Positions 34,007 through 43,735 of a DNA stretch of 49,635 nt are shown here, piece after piece. The DNA lies in assembly GCA_904379015.1 (NCBI GenBank), contig CAJFHG010000017.1:1-49635 (forward strand), in the 5' to 3' direction. Every line of letters begins with the position of its first letter. The first letter of the stretch is position 1. The notes under the pieces are model-generated. The model saw only the letters and a list, made by a program, of their open reading frames with translations, was not told the origin of the DNA and ran no database searches. Made by a program: the position numbers and the translations under genes. The DNA is from Candidatus Paralachnospira caecorum (GTDB lineage: Bacteria; Bacillota; Clostridia; Lachnospirales; Lachnospiraceae).

Positions 34007-34059
34007 TCATTATTTTACAGCCGCAGTCACCGGCCTGCCGTCTGATTTTTGCAGTCCGA

Positions 34060-35055
34060 TTACTGAGCCTGAGCCTGCACTGCCGTAATGGCGACAACGC
34101 CTACGATATCGGAAGCGCTGCAGCCTCTGGAAAGGTCGTTGACCGGCGCCGCGATTCCCTGGGTCATAGGGCCGTAAGCCTCCGCCTTGGCCAGTCTCTG
34201 CACCAGCTTGTATCCGATATTTCCGGCGTCCAGATCAGGGAAGATCAGAACGTTGGCCTGTCCGGCCACATCGCTGCCGGGCGCCTTGGAAGCGCCTACG
34301 CTGGGAACGATCGCCGCGTCAAGCTGCATCTCGCCGTCCAGCTTGAGATCCGGATACGCTTCCTTTGCCAGCTTTGTAGCTTCCACAACTTTGTCTACAT
34401 CCGCATGCTTCGCGCTGCCCTTTGTGGAATGGGAAAGCATTGCCACTTTGGGCTCCTTGCCTACCAGCAGCTTGAAGGACTCTGCGGAAGAACCGGCGAT
34501 GGCAGCCAGCTCTTCGGGATTGGGATTCTGATTCAGGCCGCAGTCGGAAAATACAAAGGTTCCTTCCTCGCCGAATTCACAGTCCGGAACAACCATCAGG
34601 AAGAACGCGGACACCAGCTTGGTCCCGGGCTTTGTCTTGATGATCTGCAGGCAGGGGCGAAGGGTATTGGCTGTGGAATGGCACGCGCCGGACACCATGC
34701 CGTCCGCGTCTCCCGCTTTGATCATCAGGCATCCGTAATACGCATAATCACTGAAGATCGTCTCTTTTGCCTTCTCAGGCGTCATGCCCTTTGCCTTGCG
34801 GAGTTCAACAAACAGATCGATGTACTCCTGTGTCTTCTCATATGTATGAGGATCGATGATCCTGGCCTTGGAGATATCAAGACCCTTGCTGTTCTCCTCG
34901 ATCTCCTCGGGGGTTCCGATGATGATCAGGTCGGCAAAATCCTCTTCGAGGATCTGGGCAGCCGCCTCAAAAGTTCTTCTGTCCATAGACTCGGGCAGAA
35001 TGATCGTTTTCTTGTCTTTCTTTGCTTTTTCCTTAATTGTGTCAATGAATGCCAT
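34060..35055 (-). CDS. pta: Phosphate acetyltransferase Pta
   Basis: 331 residues, short-form Pta. Converts acetyl-CoA and phosphate to acetyl phosphate, the energy-conserving exit of acetogenesis. Seen: IILPESMDRRT near 18-28, the GACHSTANTLRPCLQIIKT stretch split near 131-149, MLSHSTKGSAKH near 206-217 and ANVLIFPDLDAGNIGYKL split near 267-284. No acetate kinase gene follows (a yceD promoter comes next), although pta-ackA-yceD-rpmF is common in relatives. Confidence 0.97.
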   Translation of the reverse strand: MAFIDTIKEKAKKDKKTIILPESMDRRTFEAAAQILEEDFADLIIIGTPEEIEENSKGLDISKARIIDPHTYEKTQEYIDLFVELRKAKGMTPEKAKETIFSDYAYYGCLMIKAGDADGMVSGACHSTANTLRPCLQIIKTKPGTKLVSAFFLMVVPDCEFGEEGTFVFSDCGLNQNPNPEELAAIAGSSAESFKLLVGKEPKVAMLSHSTKGSAKHADVDKVVEATKLAKEAYPDLKLDGEMQLDAAIVPSVGASKAPGSDVAGQANVLIFPDLDAGNIGYKLVQRLAKAEAYGPMTQGIAAPVNDLSRGCSASDIVGVVAITAVQAQAQ

Positions 35056-35109
35056 GTTCTTGTGGCTCCTTTCGTAATTTTGAAATTCCAGATTTCAATC
35101 TAGTATATT

Positions 35110-35138
35110 ATTATAACGCATCCCGTCTGACTTCACAA
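35110..35138 (-). promoter_or_regulatory. pta promoter
   Basis: Minus strand -35 TTGTGA (35133-35138), 17-bp spacer, perfect -10 TATAAT (35110-35115). Confidence 0.75.
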
Positions 35139-35196
35139 GCAGGTTTATGTACTTTATTTTACACATTCCATATGCACATTTATACATAAATGGCGC

Positions 35197-35225
35197 TTGT
35201 GTTTTGGCCTCTTCTGTTTTAGAAT
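35197..35225 (+). promoter_or_regulatory. tmcAL promoter
   Basis: Plus strand -35 TTGTGT (35197-35202), 17-bp spacer, -10 TAGAAT (35220-35225), 38 bp ahead of the start; AAAGGAG precedes the ATG. Confidence 0.65.
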
Positions 35226-35262
35226 AAAAGTATGAAAATAACAAAGAAAGGAGCACAGTTAT

Positions 35263-36579
35263 ATGAAAGTTGTCGGTCTGATTACAGAATATAATCCATT
35301 CCATAATGGGCACCTTTATCATATGGAACAGGCGCGGGCGATTACCGGCGCGGACTATTGTATCGCAGTCATGAGCGGCAATTATGTCCAGCGGGGCGAA
35401 CCGGCCTGTATGGACAAATACCTGCGTGCCCAGATTGCCCTGCTGTCAGGCGCCGATCTGGTCCTGGAGCTTCCGGTTCCGTTTGCTACGGGAAGCGCCG
35501 AATACTTTGCCAGCGGAGCCGTATCCCTTCTGGATAAGCTGGGAGTCGTGGACAGCCTCTGCTTCGGCAGCGAAAGCGGGGATCTGCCGCTGCTGTCTTA
35601 TGTGGCATCCATCCTGGCCGATGAACCGGAAGAATTTTCCGCCAGTCTGAAGGGATTCCTGAAAAACGGGCTCAGCTATCCGGCTGCCAGAGCGCAGGCG
35701 CTTCTTTTCTATCTTACTGAAAACGCCAAAAAGCAGGGGTTGTCCGAGGACTGTCTTTATATCGGTCCGGTCAATGCCCTTCTGTCGGCTCCCAACAACA
35801 TTCTGGGAATCGAATATATCAAGGCACTGAACCGCAGGCATTCCACCATTCAGCCGGTGACGCTGAAACGTACTTCGGATTATCTGTCCAAGTCTTTAAG
35901 CGCTCCTCATTGTTCTTCCACTGCCATCCGGCACGTTTTTCTATCCAGAGGCTCAGGCCCGGCAGGTCCCACCTCTCAGGCACTGAAAACGGTCCGGTCC
36001 TGTGTTCCGGAACAGAGCTACTCCCTGATGGCAGAAAATTTCAACAAACGGCTTCCGATTTTTGTGGATGATTTCTCCTCTGTGCTCTTTTATAAACTTT
36101 TATCCTCGAGAGACGCCGACCTGACCGATTATTCGGACATCTCTCCCGAGCTGGAAAACCGGATCAAAAATCAGCTGACAGAGATCACCACCTTCTCTCA
36201 GTTCATTGATTCGATCAAATGCAAGCAATATACAAGAACCAGGATCAGCCGGGCCCTTCTTCATATCCTCCTGGATATCAGGGTAGGTGACATCGCCTGC
36301 TATAAAAACAGCGATTATGTCCCCTATGCCAGGGTCCTGGGCTTCCGTAAATCGGCAGCGCCTCTCCTGACTGCCATCAAGCGGAAGGGACGGATTCCTC
36401 TGATCACCAAAATGGCAGACGCGGATAATTATCTTTCCCCTCTGGGTCAGGATCTTCTGAATCAGGAGGTATTCGCTTCCAATCTGTATCAGTCCGTTGT
36501 ATTCCATAAATACGGATACCGGATGAAAAATGAATATACATACGGAATCATCGTGGAAGATATCCAGGATGTCATGTAA
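35263..36579 (+). CDS. tmcAL: tRNA(Met) cytidine acetate ligase TmcAL
   Basis: 438 residues. TmcAL acetylates the wobble C34 of elongator tRNA-Met, activating acetate with ATP as acetyl-AMP. The nucleotidyltransferase start GLITEYNPFHNGHLYH (residues 5-20, with the HxGH signature), VMSGNYVQRGEP near 37-48 and a C-terminal half with RISRALLHILLDI near 327 match the family. Divergent from pta. Using free acetate ties translation fidelity to the same metabolite pool that pta leads to; that link is inference. Confidence 0.9.
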   Translation: MKVVGLITEYNPFHNGHLYHMEQARAITGADYCIAVMSGNYVQRGEPACMDKYLRAQIALLSGADLVLELPVPFATGSAEYFASGAVSLLDKLGVVDSLCFGSESGDLPLLSYVASILADEPEEFSASLKGFLKNGLSYPAARAQALLFYLTENAKKQGLSEDCLYIGPVNALLSAPNNILGIEYIKALNRRHSTIQPVTLKRTSDYLSKSLSAPHCSSTAIRHVFLSRGSGPAGPTSQALKTVRSCVPEQSYSLMAENFNKRLPIFVDDFSSVLFYKLLSSRDADLTDYSDISPELENRIKNQLTEITTFSQFIDSIKCKQYTRTRISRALLHILLDIRVGDIACYKNSDYVPYARVLGFRKSAAPLLTAIKRKGRIPLITKMADADNYLSPLGQDLLNQEVFASNLYQSVVFHKYGYRMKNEYTYGIIVEDIQDVM

Positions 36580-36708
36580 CGCTCCATATGAGGCTGTCGG
36601 GAAATAGATCGTTCCAATAAAAAAAGGACAGGAAACAGCTTGATGAATAACGTGTCCTGAAAAATCCAGTCAAGGGATTTGTGCGCCAAAAATAAGCGGG
36701 ATAAAAAG

Positions 36709-36772
36709 AAAGAGACAGTCTGGCAGAGAATTCAGTTCTAAAAAAGTCTGAATTCTCTGGGATTGTCTCTTT
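36709..36772 (-). terminator. Long hairpin terminator beyond the M16 fragment
   Basis: Arms AAAGAGACA/TGTCTCTTT and CAGAGAATTCAG/CTGAATTCTCTG form a roughly 26-bp stem with one internal mismatch and a 12-base loop. On the minus strand it is followed by TCTTTTTATC. The neighbouring 36580-36708 stretch holds only a weak GGACA/TGTCC pairing and no gene that I can support. Confidence 0.6.
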
Positions 36773-36798
36773 TCTGCATGTCAAGGGTTAAAAATCTA

Positions 36799-37320
36799 CT
36801 ATTCTGTTTGGAGCATATAATAAATTTTCCTGTTCCGCTCTGTGAATATCCGTCCCGCCAGTTCTTTCAGCTGCCGCAGACTCACGCTTTCATACATACG
36901 CTTCCAATATTCCGGATCCCATCCTTCCCACGCGTTGGTCTGAAAAAGGATTCCCATATTTTTGTTCATATCATATGAATCATCCAGCATCCAGTCCGCA
37001 CCTCGTATATAAATTTTCTGTTCGGCACGAAATTCCCGCTCTGTAAGCTCTTTCTTCATCTGTGTCAGGATGTTCCAGCTGATCTGCAGTATTTCACGGA
37101 TCCATTTTATTCTGGCATAAAGATTGAATACGATACATATCGTTCCATTTTGTGTATTGTAAATATCCGCCCATACCTCATCTGTATAGGCATACTCTTC
37201 CCGCAGCTGCATTCCAAGCCTTGACCCATCGCCTGTACCGACTAAGCTTCCCAGCAAAACAGCAGCAAAAATTTCGTCCGGCTTCGCAGGAACTTCAAAA
37301 ACGATCTCCAGTTTTGCCAT
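36799..37320 (-). CDS. Orphan M16-peptidase C-terminal domain protein (possible remnant)
   Basis: 173 residues from the ATG at 37320 (GGGGGA upstream); the frame stays open to a TTG at 37428, so the true start is uncertain. The sequence resembles the second, non-catalytic half of an M16 (insulinase-type) peptidase: LLGSLVGTGDGSRLGMQLRE near 20-40 with the family Gly/Ser-Arg-Leu core, a strand-rich middle and a long helix ending LAGRIFTE. The zinc motif HxxEH of the active half is absent here and nowhere nearby. It may be a decayed peptidase gene or a stand-alone domain; it follows the UPF0210 gene by 112 bp. Confidence 0.55.
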   Translation of the reverse strand: MAKLEIVFEVPAKPDEIFAAVLLGSLVGTGDGSRLGMQLREEYAYTDEVWADIYNTQNGTICIVFNLYARIKWIREILQISWNILTQMKKELTEREFRAEQKIYIRGADWMLDDSYDMNKNMGILFQTNAWEGWDPEYWKRMYESVSLRQLKELAGRIFTERNRKIYYMLQTE

Positions 37321-37432
37321 GCTTTCCCCCTGCTCCCCGGACTGCCAGATCTCCGGCTTCATATTCTGCGCTTCCGCTTGCCTATTTTGCTCAATTCTTC
37401 CTGAACCCGCGGCATCACAGAAAAGCAAAACG

Positions 37433-38797
37433 TCAGTTTTTAAAGCTGTGGATCGGCGCGGGGATCCTTCCGCCTCTGTTCACAAAGGCAGCGCAGGAGC
37501 TCTGGTTGACCGGCATAACCGGGGCATAGCCCAAAAGGCCGCCGAACTCCACCATATCTCCCGCCTTTTTCCCAACAGCCGGGATCAGGCGGACTGCTGT
37601 CGTCTTCTGATTCACCATGCCGATCGCCGCTTCATCGGCGATGATTCCGGACAAGGTCTCTGCCGCTGTATCGCCGGGAACCGCGATCATATCGAGGCCC
37701 ACGGAGCAGACACAGGTCATGGCCTCCAGCTTTTCCAGACAGAGGGTTCCTTTGTTTACCGCGTCGATCATTCCCTGGTCCTCACTGACCGGAATGAAGG
37801 CTCCGCTCAGACCGCCCACGTAGGAAGATGCCATCACGCCGCCTTTCTTCACCTGATCGTTGAGAAGAGCCAGCGCCGCTGTTGTCCCGGGCCCTCCAAC
37901 ACTTTCCAGGCCGATCTCCTCCAGGATTTCCGCCACGCTGTCTCCCACCGCGGGAGTGGGCGCCAGGGACAGATCGACGATCCCAAAAGGAATTCCCAGC
38001 TTTTCGGAAGCCTCCTGGGCCACCAGCTGTCCCACACGGGTTACCTTAAACGCAGTTTTTTTGATGGTTTCGCAGAGGGCCTCAAAGCTCTGGCCCCTGA
38101 CTTCCTCGATCGCAGTCTTCACCACGCCGGGGCCGCTGACGCCCACATTGATCACCGCGTCCGCCTCGGTCACACCATGGAACGCTCCCGCCATAAAAGG
38201 ATTGTCGTCGGGAGCGTTGCAGAAGACCACCAGCTTGGCGCATCCCAGAGAATCCCGTTCCTTCGTGGCTTCCGCCGTCTCTTTGATGATGGTGCCCATC
38301 AGTCTGACCGCGTCCATATTGATGCCGGTCTTTGTGGAGCCCACATTGACAGAGCTGCACACCCGCTCCGTGGACGCAAGCGCTTCCGGAATGGAACGGA
38401 TCAGAAGCTCTTCGGCAGGCGTCATTCCCTTGCTCACAAGGGCGGAATAGCCTCCGATAAAATTCACCTTCACCTCTCTCGCCGCTCGGTCCAGGGTCTT
38501 TGCCAGCGTCACAAAATCAGCCGGCGTTTTGCAGGCCGCGCTTCCCACCAGGGCAATAGGCGTCACAGAGATCCGCTTATTGACAATGGGAATCCCGTAA
38601 TCGACCTCGATCTCATGCCCTACCTCCACAAGACGGCTCGCGTATCCCGTGATCTTCCGGTATATCTTTTCATTCAGCTGTTCCAGATCAGAATCGATGC
38701 AGTCCAGCAGACTGATGCCCATGGTGATGGTGCGCACGTCCAGCTTTTCCTGCTCGATCATCTTGTTTGTCTCATTTACTTCAAATCTGTTAATCAT
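37433..38797 (-). CDS. UPF0210/PFL-like family protein
   Basis: 454 residues of the conserved UPF0210 family (pyruvate formate-lyase-like fold, function unknown, no glycyl-radical motif seen). Seen: [14 protein letters not shown] near 22-35, [13 protein letters not shown] near 77-89, a [16 protein letters not shown] stretch near 148-163 and GVSGPGVVK near 218. The next gene upstream is the UPF0237 ACT protein, the partner it always travels with, supporting the call. Confidence 0.92.
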   Translation of the reverse strand: MINRFEVNETNKMIEQEKLDVRTITMGISLLDCIDSDLEQLNEKIYRKITGYASRLVEVGHEIEVDYGIPIVNKRISVTPIALVGSAACKTPADFVTLAKTLDRAAREVKVNFIGGYSALVSKGMTPAEELLIRSIPEALASTERVCSSVNVGSTKTGINMDAVRLMGTIIKETAEATKERDSLGCAKLVVFCNAPDDNPFMAGAFHGVTEADAVINVGVSGPGVVKTAIEEVRGQSFEALCETIKKTAFKVTRVGQLVAQEASEKLGIPFGIVDLSLAPTPAVGDSVAEILEEIGLESVGGPGTTAALALLNDQVKKGGVMASSYVGGLSGAFIPVSEDQGMIDAVNKGTLCLEKLEAMTCVCSVGLDMIAVPGDTAAETLSGIIADEAAIGMVNQKTTAVRLIPAVGKKAGDMVEFGGLLGYAPVMPVNQSSCAAFVNRGGRIPAPIHSFKN

Positions 38798-38808
38798 GGC
38801 TGGCCCTC

Positions 38809-39081
38809 TTAAATTCTGTGCATTTTCGTGAAAATATCCTCATGCTGGCAGCGGATCTTCACGCCGATCTCTTCTCCGATCTGATTCAGCTCCTCTACCA
38901 TCTCCCCGAAGGGCTTGTCGGATTTGCTGGTATCCACGATCATCATCATATTGAACCAGCCCTGAAGGATCGTCTGGGAAATATCTTCAATATTGACCTG
39001 GTGATCGGCCAGATAGGTGCACACTTTTGCGATGATGCCCACCGTGTCTCTGCCTACTACTGTGATAATGGTTTTTTTCAT
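38809..39081 (-). CDS. UPF0237 ACT-domain protein
   Basis: 90 residues from the ATG at 39081 (GAGGAG seven bases before it; another ATG two codons earlier is too close to it). A single ACT domain ([26 protein letters not shown]) followed by a helix and [10 protein letters not shown] near the C-terminus. Probably a regulatory ligand-binding partner of the UPF0210 protein 11 bp downstream; the ligand is unknown. Confidence 0.92.
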   Translation of the reverse strand: MKKTIITVVGRDTVGIIAKVCTYLADHQVNIEDISQTILQGWFNMMMIVDTSKSDKPFGEMVEELNQIGEEIGVKIRCQHEDIFTKMHRI

Positions 39082-39154
39082 GTTCATTCTCCTCGTTTCC
39101 GTCTGCTGACCCGGATCCGCCGCTGTCTGCCGCGTCCGGCAGCGCATGTTCCGG

Positions 39155-39952
39155 TCAGATGTATACAATTTCAGACATCTGTGCCCTGTCGGCCACCGCA
39201 ATGTCAAAATCGCTGCCCTGGTAGGCGTTCTCCCCCGCCGTCACTTCCAGTCTGACGGTCTCATAGGCCAGCTCCGCGTAATTATTTTCTTTGGACAAAT
39301 GCCCCAGAAGCGCCTTCTTAAAATGATCGTGAAGCACCTCGCCGAGAAGCCGCCCCGCGGAATCATTGGAAAGATGGCCCCTGTTGCCCATGATCCGCCT
39401 TTTCAGGTAATAGGGATAAGGCCCCGCTTCCAGCATATGGACATCATGATTGGCTTCCAGAAGGATCGCGTCCAGCCCCTTCAGATGATTGATGGTATAC
39501 TGGCTGTAATTGCCCAGATCCGTCACCACCGCCGCCGCGCTGCCGGCGCAGTCCACCCGGAAGGCGCAGGGGTTCGCTGCGTCATGGTCGATGGAAAAAG
39601 GAGAAATTTCCATATCGCCCAGGGAGAAGACCACGTCAGGAAAGATTTCCCGGTGAAGCCCCTCCGGCAGTTCTCCCACCGATTTTGACGCCCTGATCTG
39701 CTCGTAAGTCTCTATGGTGGTATAAATGGGGATCTCGTTCCGTCTGGAAAATACGCCGAGGCCGCCGATATGGTCGGAATGCTCATGGGTGATCAGAATG
39801 CCGGAAAGCTCCGATGCCTTCACGCCCAGTTCTGAAAGCCCCTTCTCGATCCGCTTCGCGGAAATACCCGCGTCAATCAGAATATGTGTATGGTCCGTAC
39901 CTATGTATATGCAGTTCCCGCTGCTCCCGCTGGCAATGCTCACAAGGCGCAT
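39155..39952 (-). CDS. walJ: MBL-fold exonuclease WalJ/YycJ-like
   Basis: 265 residues. Metallo-beta-lactamase fold with THEHSDHIGG near 54-63 (HxHxDH), a downstream FSIDHDA, and VTDLGNYS near 143. Family members are double-strand DNA exonucleases involved in cell-wall and DNA metabolism, often next to walK/walR; no two-component system is seen here. Start MRLVSIASGSSGNC matches the family. Confidence 0.88.
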   Translation of the reverse strand: MRLVSIASGSSGNCIYIGTDHTHILIDAGISAKRIEKGLSELGVKASELSGILITHEHSDHIGGLGVFSRRNEIPIYTTIETYEQIRASKSVGELPEGLHREIFPDVVFSLGDMEISPFSIDHDAANPCAFRVDCAGSAAAVVTDLGNYSQYTINHLKGLDAILLEANHDVHMLEAGPYPYYLKRRIMGNRGHLSNDSAGRLLGEVLHDHFKKALLGHLSKENNYAELAYETVRLEVTAGENAYQGSDFDIAVADRAQMSEIVYI

Positions 39953-40023
39953 GCTTCCTCATCCTCGCTTTTCTTATTCTGCGCGGCGGAACGAATGTCT
40001 TCCCGCCGCACCCTGCTATTCTA

Positions 40024-40611
40024 TCACAGCGCCATTAAAGTTGCAATCTGCTCTTTTGTCCGGGCGGCGTCTCCGCTGTTGTCGATGACTGCCGTGGCCT
40101 TCTCCCGGAACGCCTCCTCCGGAAGCTGATTGCTCATAACCTCCAGGCATTTTTTCCGGGAATAGCCCCGGCTCGCCTCCAGCCGCCTGATCCGGGTCTC
40201 ACAGTCCGCATAAATATACCAGATCTCACCGCAGATTTCTTCATAACCGGCCTCCAGAAGAATGGCCGATTCAATGACAGCCGTCTCCTTTCCGTCCCGT
40301 TCAAGATCAGACAGCCGTTTTTCGATCTCTGCCCTGACAGCCGGATGGATGATCTGATTGAGGGCTGTCAGCCTGTCCCGGTCCTGAAAAACCAGCTCCG
40401 CGATCTTTTTTCTGTCCAGTCCGCCCGTTTCTGTCAGGATCTCCCTTCCGAACAGCTCCGCGACCGGACGGAAGCAGGCCCCATCCGGCTCCATCAGCCG
40501 CTTTCCGATCTCATCCGCCACCAGAAGCTCTGCTCCGAATTCCTGTTTCAGCATCTCCAGCACCGTACTTTTTCCGGCGCCGACTCCGCCTGTCACACCG
40601 ATAATCCTCAT
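40024..40611 (-). CDS. coaE: Dephospho-CoA kinase
   Basis: 195 residues. Last step of CoA synthesis. P-loop GGVGAGKST near residues 8-16, ADEIGKRLM near 33-41 and IHPAVRAEIEKRL near 87-99 are present. Lies directly downstream of polA in transcription, with 19 bp between. Confidence 0.95.
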   Translation of the reverse strand: MRIIGVTGGVGAGKSTVLEMLKQEFGAELLVADEIGKRLMEPDGACFRPVAELFGREILTETGGLDRKKIAELVFQDRDRLTALNQIIHPAVRAEIEKRLSDLERDGKETAVIESAILLEAGYEEICGEIWYIYADCETRIRRLEASRGYSRKKCLEVMSNQLPEEAFREKATAVIDNSGDAARTKEQIATLMAL

Positions 40612-40630
40612 GATATCCTGCCCTCAGCTT

Positions 40631-43273
40631 CTATTTTGTGTCAAACCAGCTCTTTCCCACGTTCATATCAACCTCCAGAGGCACGGAAAGACTGGCTGCC
40701 CCGTCCATTTCCTCCTTCAGAATGGTCTTGACCTGCTCCACCTCATCTTCGGCCGTCTCCACCAGAAGCTCATCATGAATCTGAAGGATCAGTCTGGATT
40801 TCAGAGCTTCCCGTCTGAGCCGCCTGTCCACTCCGATCATGGCGATCTTCATGATGTCCGCCGCCGTTCCCTGGATGGGACTGTTCATGGCCACCCGCTC
40901 TCCGAAATTTCTCTGGGCATAATTGGAGGAATAAAGCTCCGGCACAGGCCTCCGCCTGCCGTACAGCGTCGTCACATATCCCTTCTCCCTGGCTTCGCTC
41001 ACCAGCCGGTCAAGGAACTGCTTCACCCCCGGATACGTCTCGAAATACTGATCAATATAATCCTGCGCCTCTTTTCGGGAAATATTCAGTCCCTCGCTGA
41101 GGCCAAAGCCGCTGATGCCGTACACGATCCCGAAATTCACAGCCTTGGCATTGCTCCTCTGCAGGGGCGTCACCTCGTCAAAGGGCACATGGAATACCTG
41201 GGAAGCCGTCATTCTGTGGATATCCTCCGCATGACGGTAGGCGTCGATCAGCTTTTCATCTCCTGACATGTGAGCCAGGATCCGAAGCTCGATCTGAGAA
41301 TAATCAGCATCCACAAACACATATCCTTCCCTGGGCACAAACACCTTCCGGATCTCCCGTCCCAGCGCCATGCGAACCGGTATATTCTGGAGATTGGGCT
41401 CCGTGCTGCTGATCCGCCCGGTGGCCGTGATCGTCTGGTTGAAGGTTCCGTGGATCCTGCCGTCCTCTCCGATATAGGAAACCAGCCCGTCCGCGTAGGT
41501 GGACTTCAGCTTGGCCAGCTGCCTGTATTCCAGGATCTTTGCCACCAGAGGATGCTCCGGCGCCAGCTTTTCCAGGATATCCGCCGAAGTGGAATAACCG
41601 GTCTTGGTTTTCTTCCCGTAGGGCAGCTTCAGCTTCTCAAACAGGATCACGCCCAGCTGCTTGGGAGAATTGATATTGAATTTCTCGCCGGCCAGCTCAT
41701 AAATCTCCGTCTCCAGCCGGTCGATCTGCACCTTCAGCGTCTCTCCGTAAGTCTGGAGCGCTTCCTTTTCCACCTGGATCCCTTCCTGTTCCATGTGATG
41801 CAGGCTGTAGATCAGCGGCATCTCGATCTCCAGATACAGCCGTTCCATCCCGGTCTCCCGCAGCTTTTCAAGCAGGAGATCTCCCGCGGCCATGGCCACA
41901 TAAGCCATATAGCAGAAACAGGTGACGCATGCCTCCTTCTTTTCCGAAAGAGCCTGGGACAGGGACAGCTTTCCCAGCAGATCTGCCCGGGAGGGAACAG
42001 TCAGGTTCAGATACTCTCCGGCCAGCTCATCGTAAACGTAAGCGCTTTTCAGAGGATTCAGAAGATATCCCGCCACACCCGCGTCATATACGCCCTCCGT
42101 CTCCTCTATGGAAAGCCAGGGCAGCATGGCTTTCAGGTCCATGACCCAGGCCGCGCCTCCCCGTTTCAAAAGCTCCGCCGCTTTTCCAGCCAGATATTCT
42201 CCCGTCAGAAATCCTGACGCCTCTATAAAATAAATATTCTCTTCATCAAAGGCAAGGGCCAGGCCCAGGACACGGTTCCCCTCTGTGATCAGCTGCAGCC
42301 CCGCTTTTTCAGCCTTCGCGGCTTCCGCCAGCGCCGTTTCCGCTCCGGCAAGATCATCCAGCAGAAGAAAAGCCCGCTCCACCTGATTCTGGGTCTGGCT
42401 GCCCGCCTCAAACCGCTTCAGCAGGCTCTTCAGCTCGAGCCGCTTCATGATCTCATAGGCCTGAGGCGTAAACAACTGTCCGATCCTGGCCTCTTCCAGA
42501 GAAAATTCCACCGGGCAGTCTCTGACGATCCTGGCAAGGGTCCGGGAAAGCTCTCCCATCTCCCGTCCCGCCGCCAGAGCATTTTTCGCCCTGGGCGGCG
42601 TCACATGCTCAAGCTCCTCATATATCCTGTCCAGACTGTGGTATTCCCGGATCAGTTTATAGGCCGTCTTTTCCCCGATCCCGGGAACGCCTGGAATATT
42701 GTCGGAAGAATCCCCCATGAGCGCCTTCACATCAATAAATTCCTCCGGTGTCACGCCCAGCGTTTCTATCACGTCTTCCGCGCGGTAATCCTCCACCACC
42801 GTCGATCCGCCTTTTGTCCTGGGAATGCGGATCTTTGTCCGGCCGCTGGCCAGCTGGAGCATATCCCGGTCCCCGGATACCAGCACCACGTCGAGTCCCT
42901 CTTTTTCACATCTCGCCGACAGGGTGCCCAGAATGTCATCCGCCTCATATCCCTCCAGCTCCACCGAAAGGATCCCCATGGCATTCAGCACATCCTTCGT
43001 GACCGGCACCTGTTCATGAAGCTCCTGGGGCATTCCCTTCCTGGTCGCCTTATAGCCGTCATACAGCTTATGGCGGAAGGTCGGCGCCTTCACATCAAAG
43101 GCAACCGCCAGATACTGAGGCTGTTCCTCATCCAGAATCTTCAGAAGAATATTCAGGAAGCCGTAAACCGCGTTGGTATGGAGTCCCTCATAATTGCTCA
43201 TGTTCATATTCACGCCGTAAAAGGCCCGGTTCAGGATGCTGTATCCGTCTATCAGTACGATTTTCTCACTCAT
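40631..43273 (-). CDS. polA: DNA polymerase I
   Basis: 880 residues from the ATG at 43273 (AAAGGA upstream). N-terminal 5'-3' exonuclease domain (1-290, VLIDGYSILNRAFYG type start, KALMGDSSDNIPGVPGIGEK split near 180-199), a degenerate middle domain (about 300-480) in which I do not see the DTET or NLKYD proofreading motifs, and a C-terminal polymerase domain with DYSQIELRILAHMSG near 658-672, the O-helix AKAVNFGIVYGISGFGLSE split near 710-728 and QIHDELLVE near 828. Lack of proofreading residues is common in Gram-positive Pol I. Confidence 0.97.
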   Translation of the reverse strand: MSEKIVLIDGYSILNRAFYGVNMNMSNYEGLHTNAVYGFLNILLKILDEEQPQYLAVAFDVKAPTFRHKLYDGYKATRKGMPQELHEQVPVTKDVLNAMGILSVELEGYEADDILGTLSARCEKEGLDVVLVSGDRDMLQLASGRTKIRIPRTKGGSTVVEDYRAEDVIETLGVTPEEFIDVKALMGDSSDNIPGVPGIGEKTAYKLIREYHSLDRIYEELEHVTPPRAKNALAAGREMGELSRTLARIVRDCPVEFSLEEARIGQLFTPQAYEIMKRLELKSLLKRFEAGSQTQNQVERAFLLLDDLAGAETALAEAAKAEKAGLQLITEGNRVLGLALAFDEENIYFIEASGFLTGEYLAGKAAELLKRGGAAWVMDLKAMLPWLSIEETEGVYDAGVAGYLLNPLKSAYVYDELAGEYLNLTVPSRADLLGKLSLSQALSEKKEACVTCFCYMAYVAMAAGDLLLEKLRETGMERLYLEIEMPLIYSLHHMEQEGIQVEKEALQTYGETLKVQIDRLETEIYELAGEKFNINSPKQLGVILFEKLKLPYGKKTKTGYSTSADILEKLAPEHPLVAKILEYRQLAKLKSTYADGLVSYIGEDGRIHGTFNQTITATGRISSTEPNLQNIPVRMALGREIRKVFVPREGYVFVDADYSQIELRILAHMSGDEKLIDAYRHAEDIHRMTASQVFHVPFDEVTPLQRSNAKAVNFGIVYGISGFGLSEGLNISRKEAQDYIDQYFETYPGVKQFLDRLVSEAREKGYVTTLYGRRRPVPELYSSNYAQRNFGERVAMNSPIQGTAADIMKIAMIGVDRRLRREALKSRLILQIHDELLVETAEDEVEQVKTILKEEMDGAASLSVPLEVDMNVGKSWFDTK

Positions 43274-43293
43274 GTTTTCATTCCTTTTGCCCT

Positions 43294-43656
43294 TCACAAT
43301 ATTCCCAGATCCAAAAAAATCCGGATCTGCAGAAGCACCGCAGCCACAATGCACCAGAACGCCGCCGTGTAGACCGCATAGCGGAAATCCCTGAAGAAAT
43401 GGCGTCTCCGGATCAAAAGCTCTGACTGGTACAGCTCCTCTTCCAGCGCCCCGTCCAGGTCATAAAGCTCCTTCACATCCTCCCCGTCGTGATCGAGCTG
43501 AAGGAGTCCCAGATAAAGGGTATAATATATATTCAGTTCCTCCCTGCACTCATCACATGTGTTCACATGTCCGACAAACTCTTCCAGTTCATCCGGCGTC
43601 AGGTTTCCTTCAATATAATCTTTGATCTTTGTCTGGATCTTTACGCACTCATCCAT
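43294..43656 (-). CDS. Small membrane protein with putative zinc-finger (zf-HC2, anti-sigma-like)
   Basis: 120 residues from the ATG at 43656 (AAAGGA upstream). Residues 5-45 carry an anti-sigma-type zinc finger, with FVGHVNTCDECREEL near 28-42 giving the HxxxCxxC core. One membrane segment near the C-terminus (about 93-115, AVYTAAFWCIVAAVLL). No sigma factor gene is adjacent, so an anti-sigma role is only a possibility; it may be co-transcribed with polA. Confidence 0.75.
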   Translation of the reverse strand: MDECVKIQTKIKDYIEGNLTPDELEEFVGHVNTCDECREELNIYYTLYLGLLQLDHDGEDVKELYDLDGALEEELYQSELLIRRRHFFRDFRYAVYTAAFWCIVAAVLLQIRIFLDLGIL

Positions 43657-43735
43657 TGCATTTTCCTTTCCGCAGCATATGCCAGAAAACATTATATCAT
43701 AGTTTCCCCAGCTTTCCCAGAGGTTTACTCAGAAA

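Noticed and set aside
34020-34058. Imperfect GC-rich hairpin after pta
   Set aside because: Mismatched stem and no T-tract, so not a convincing terminator.
36580-36708. Possible insertion-sequence end (GGCTGTC / GACAGTC-like matches)
   Set aside because: Short inexact match, no target duplication or transposase reading frame.
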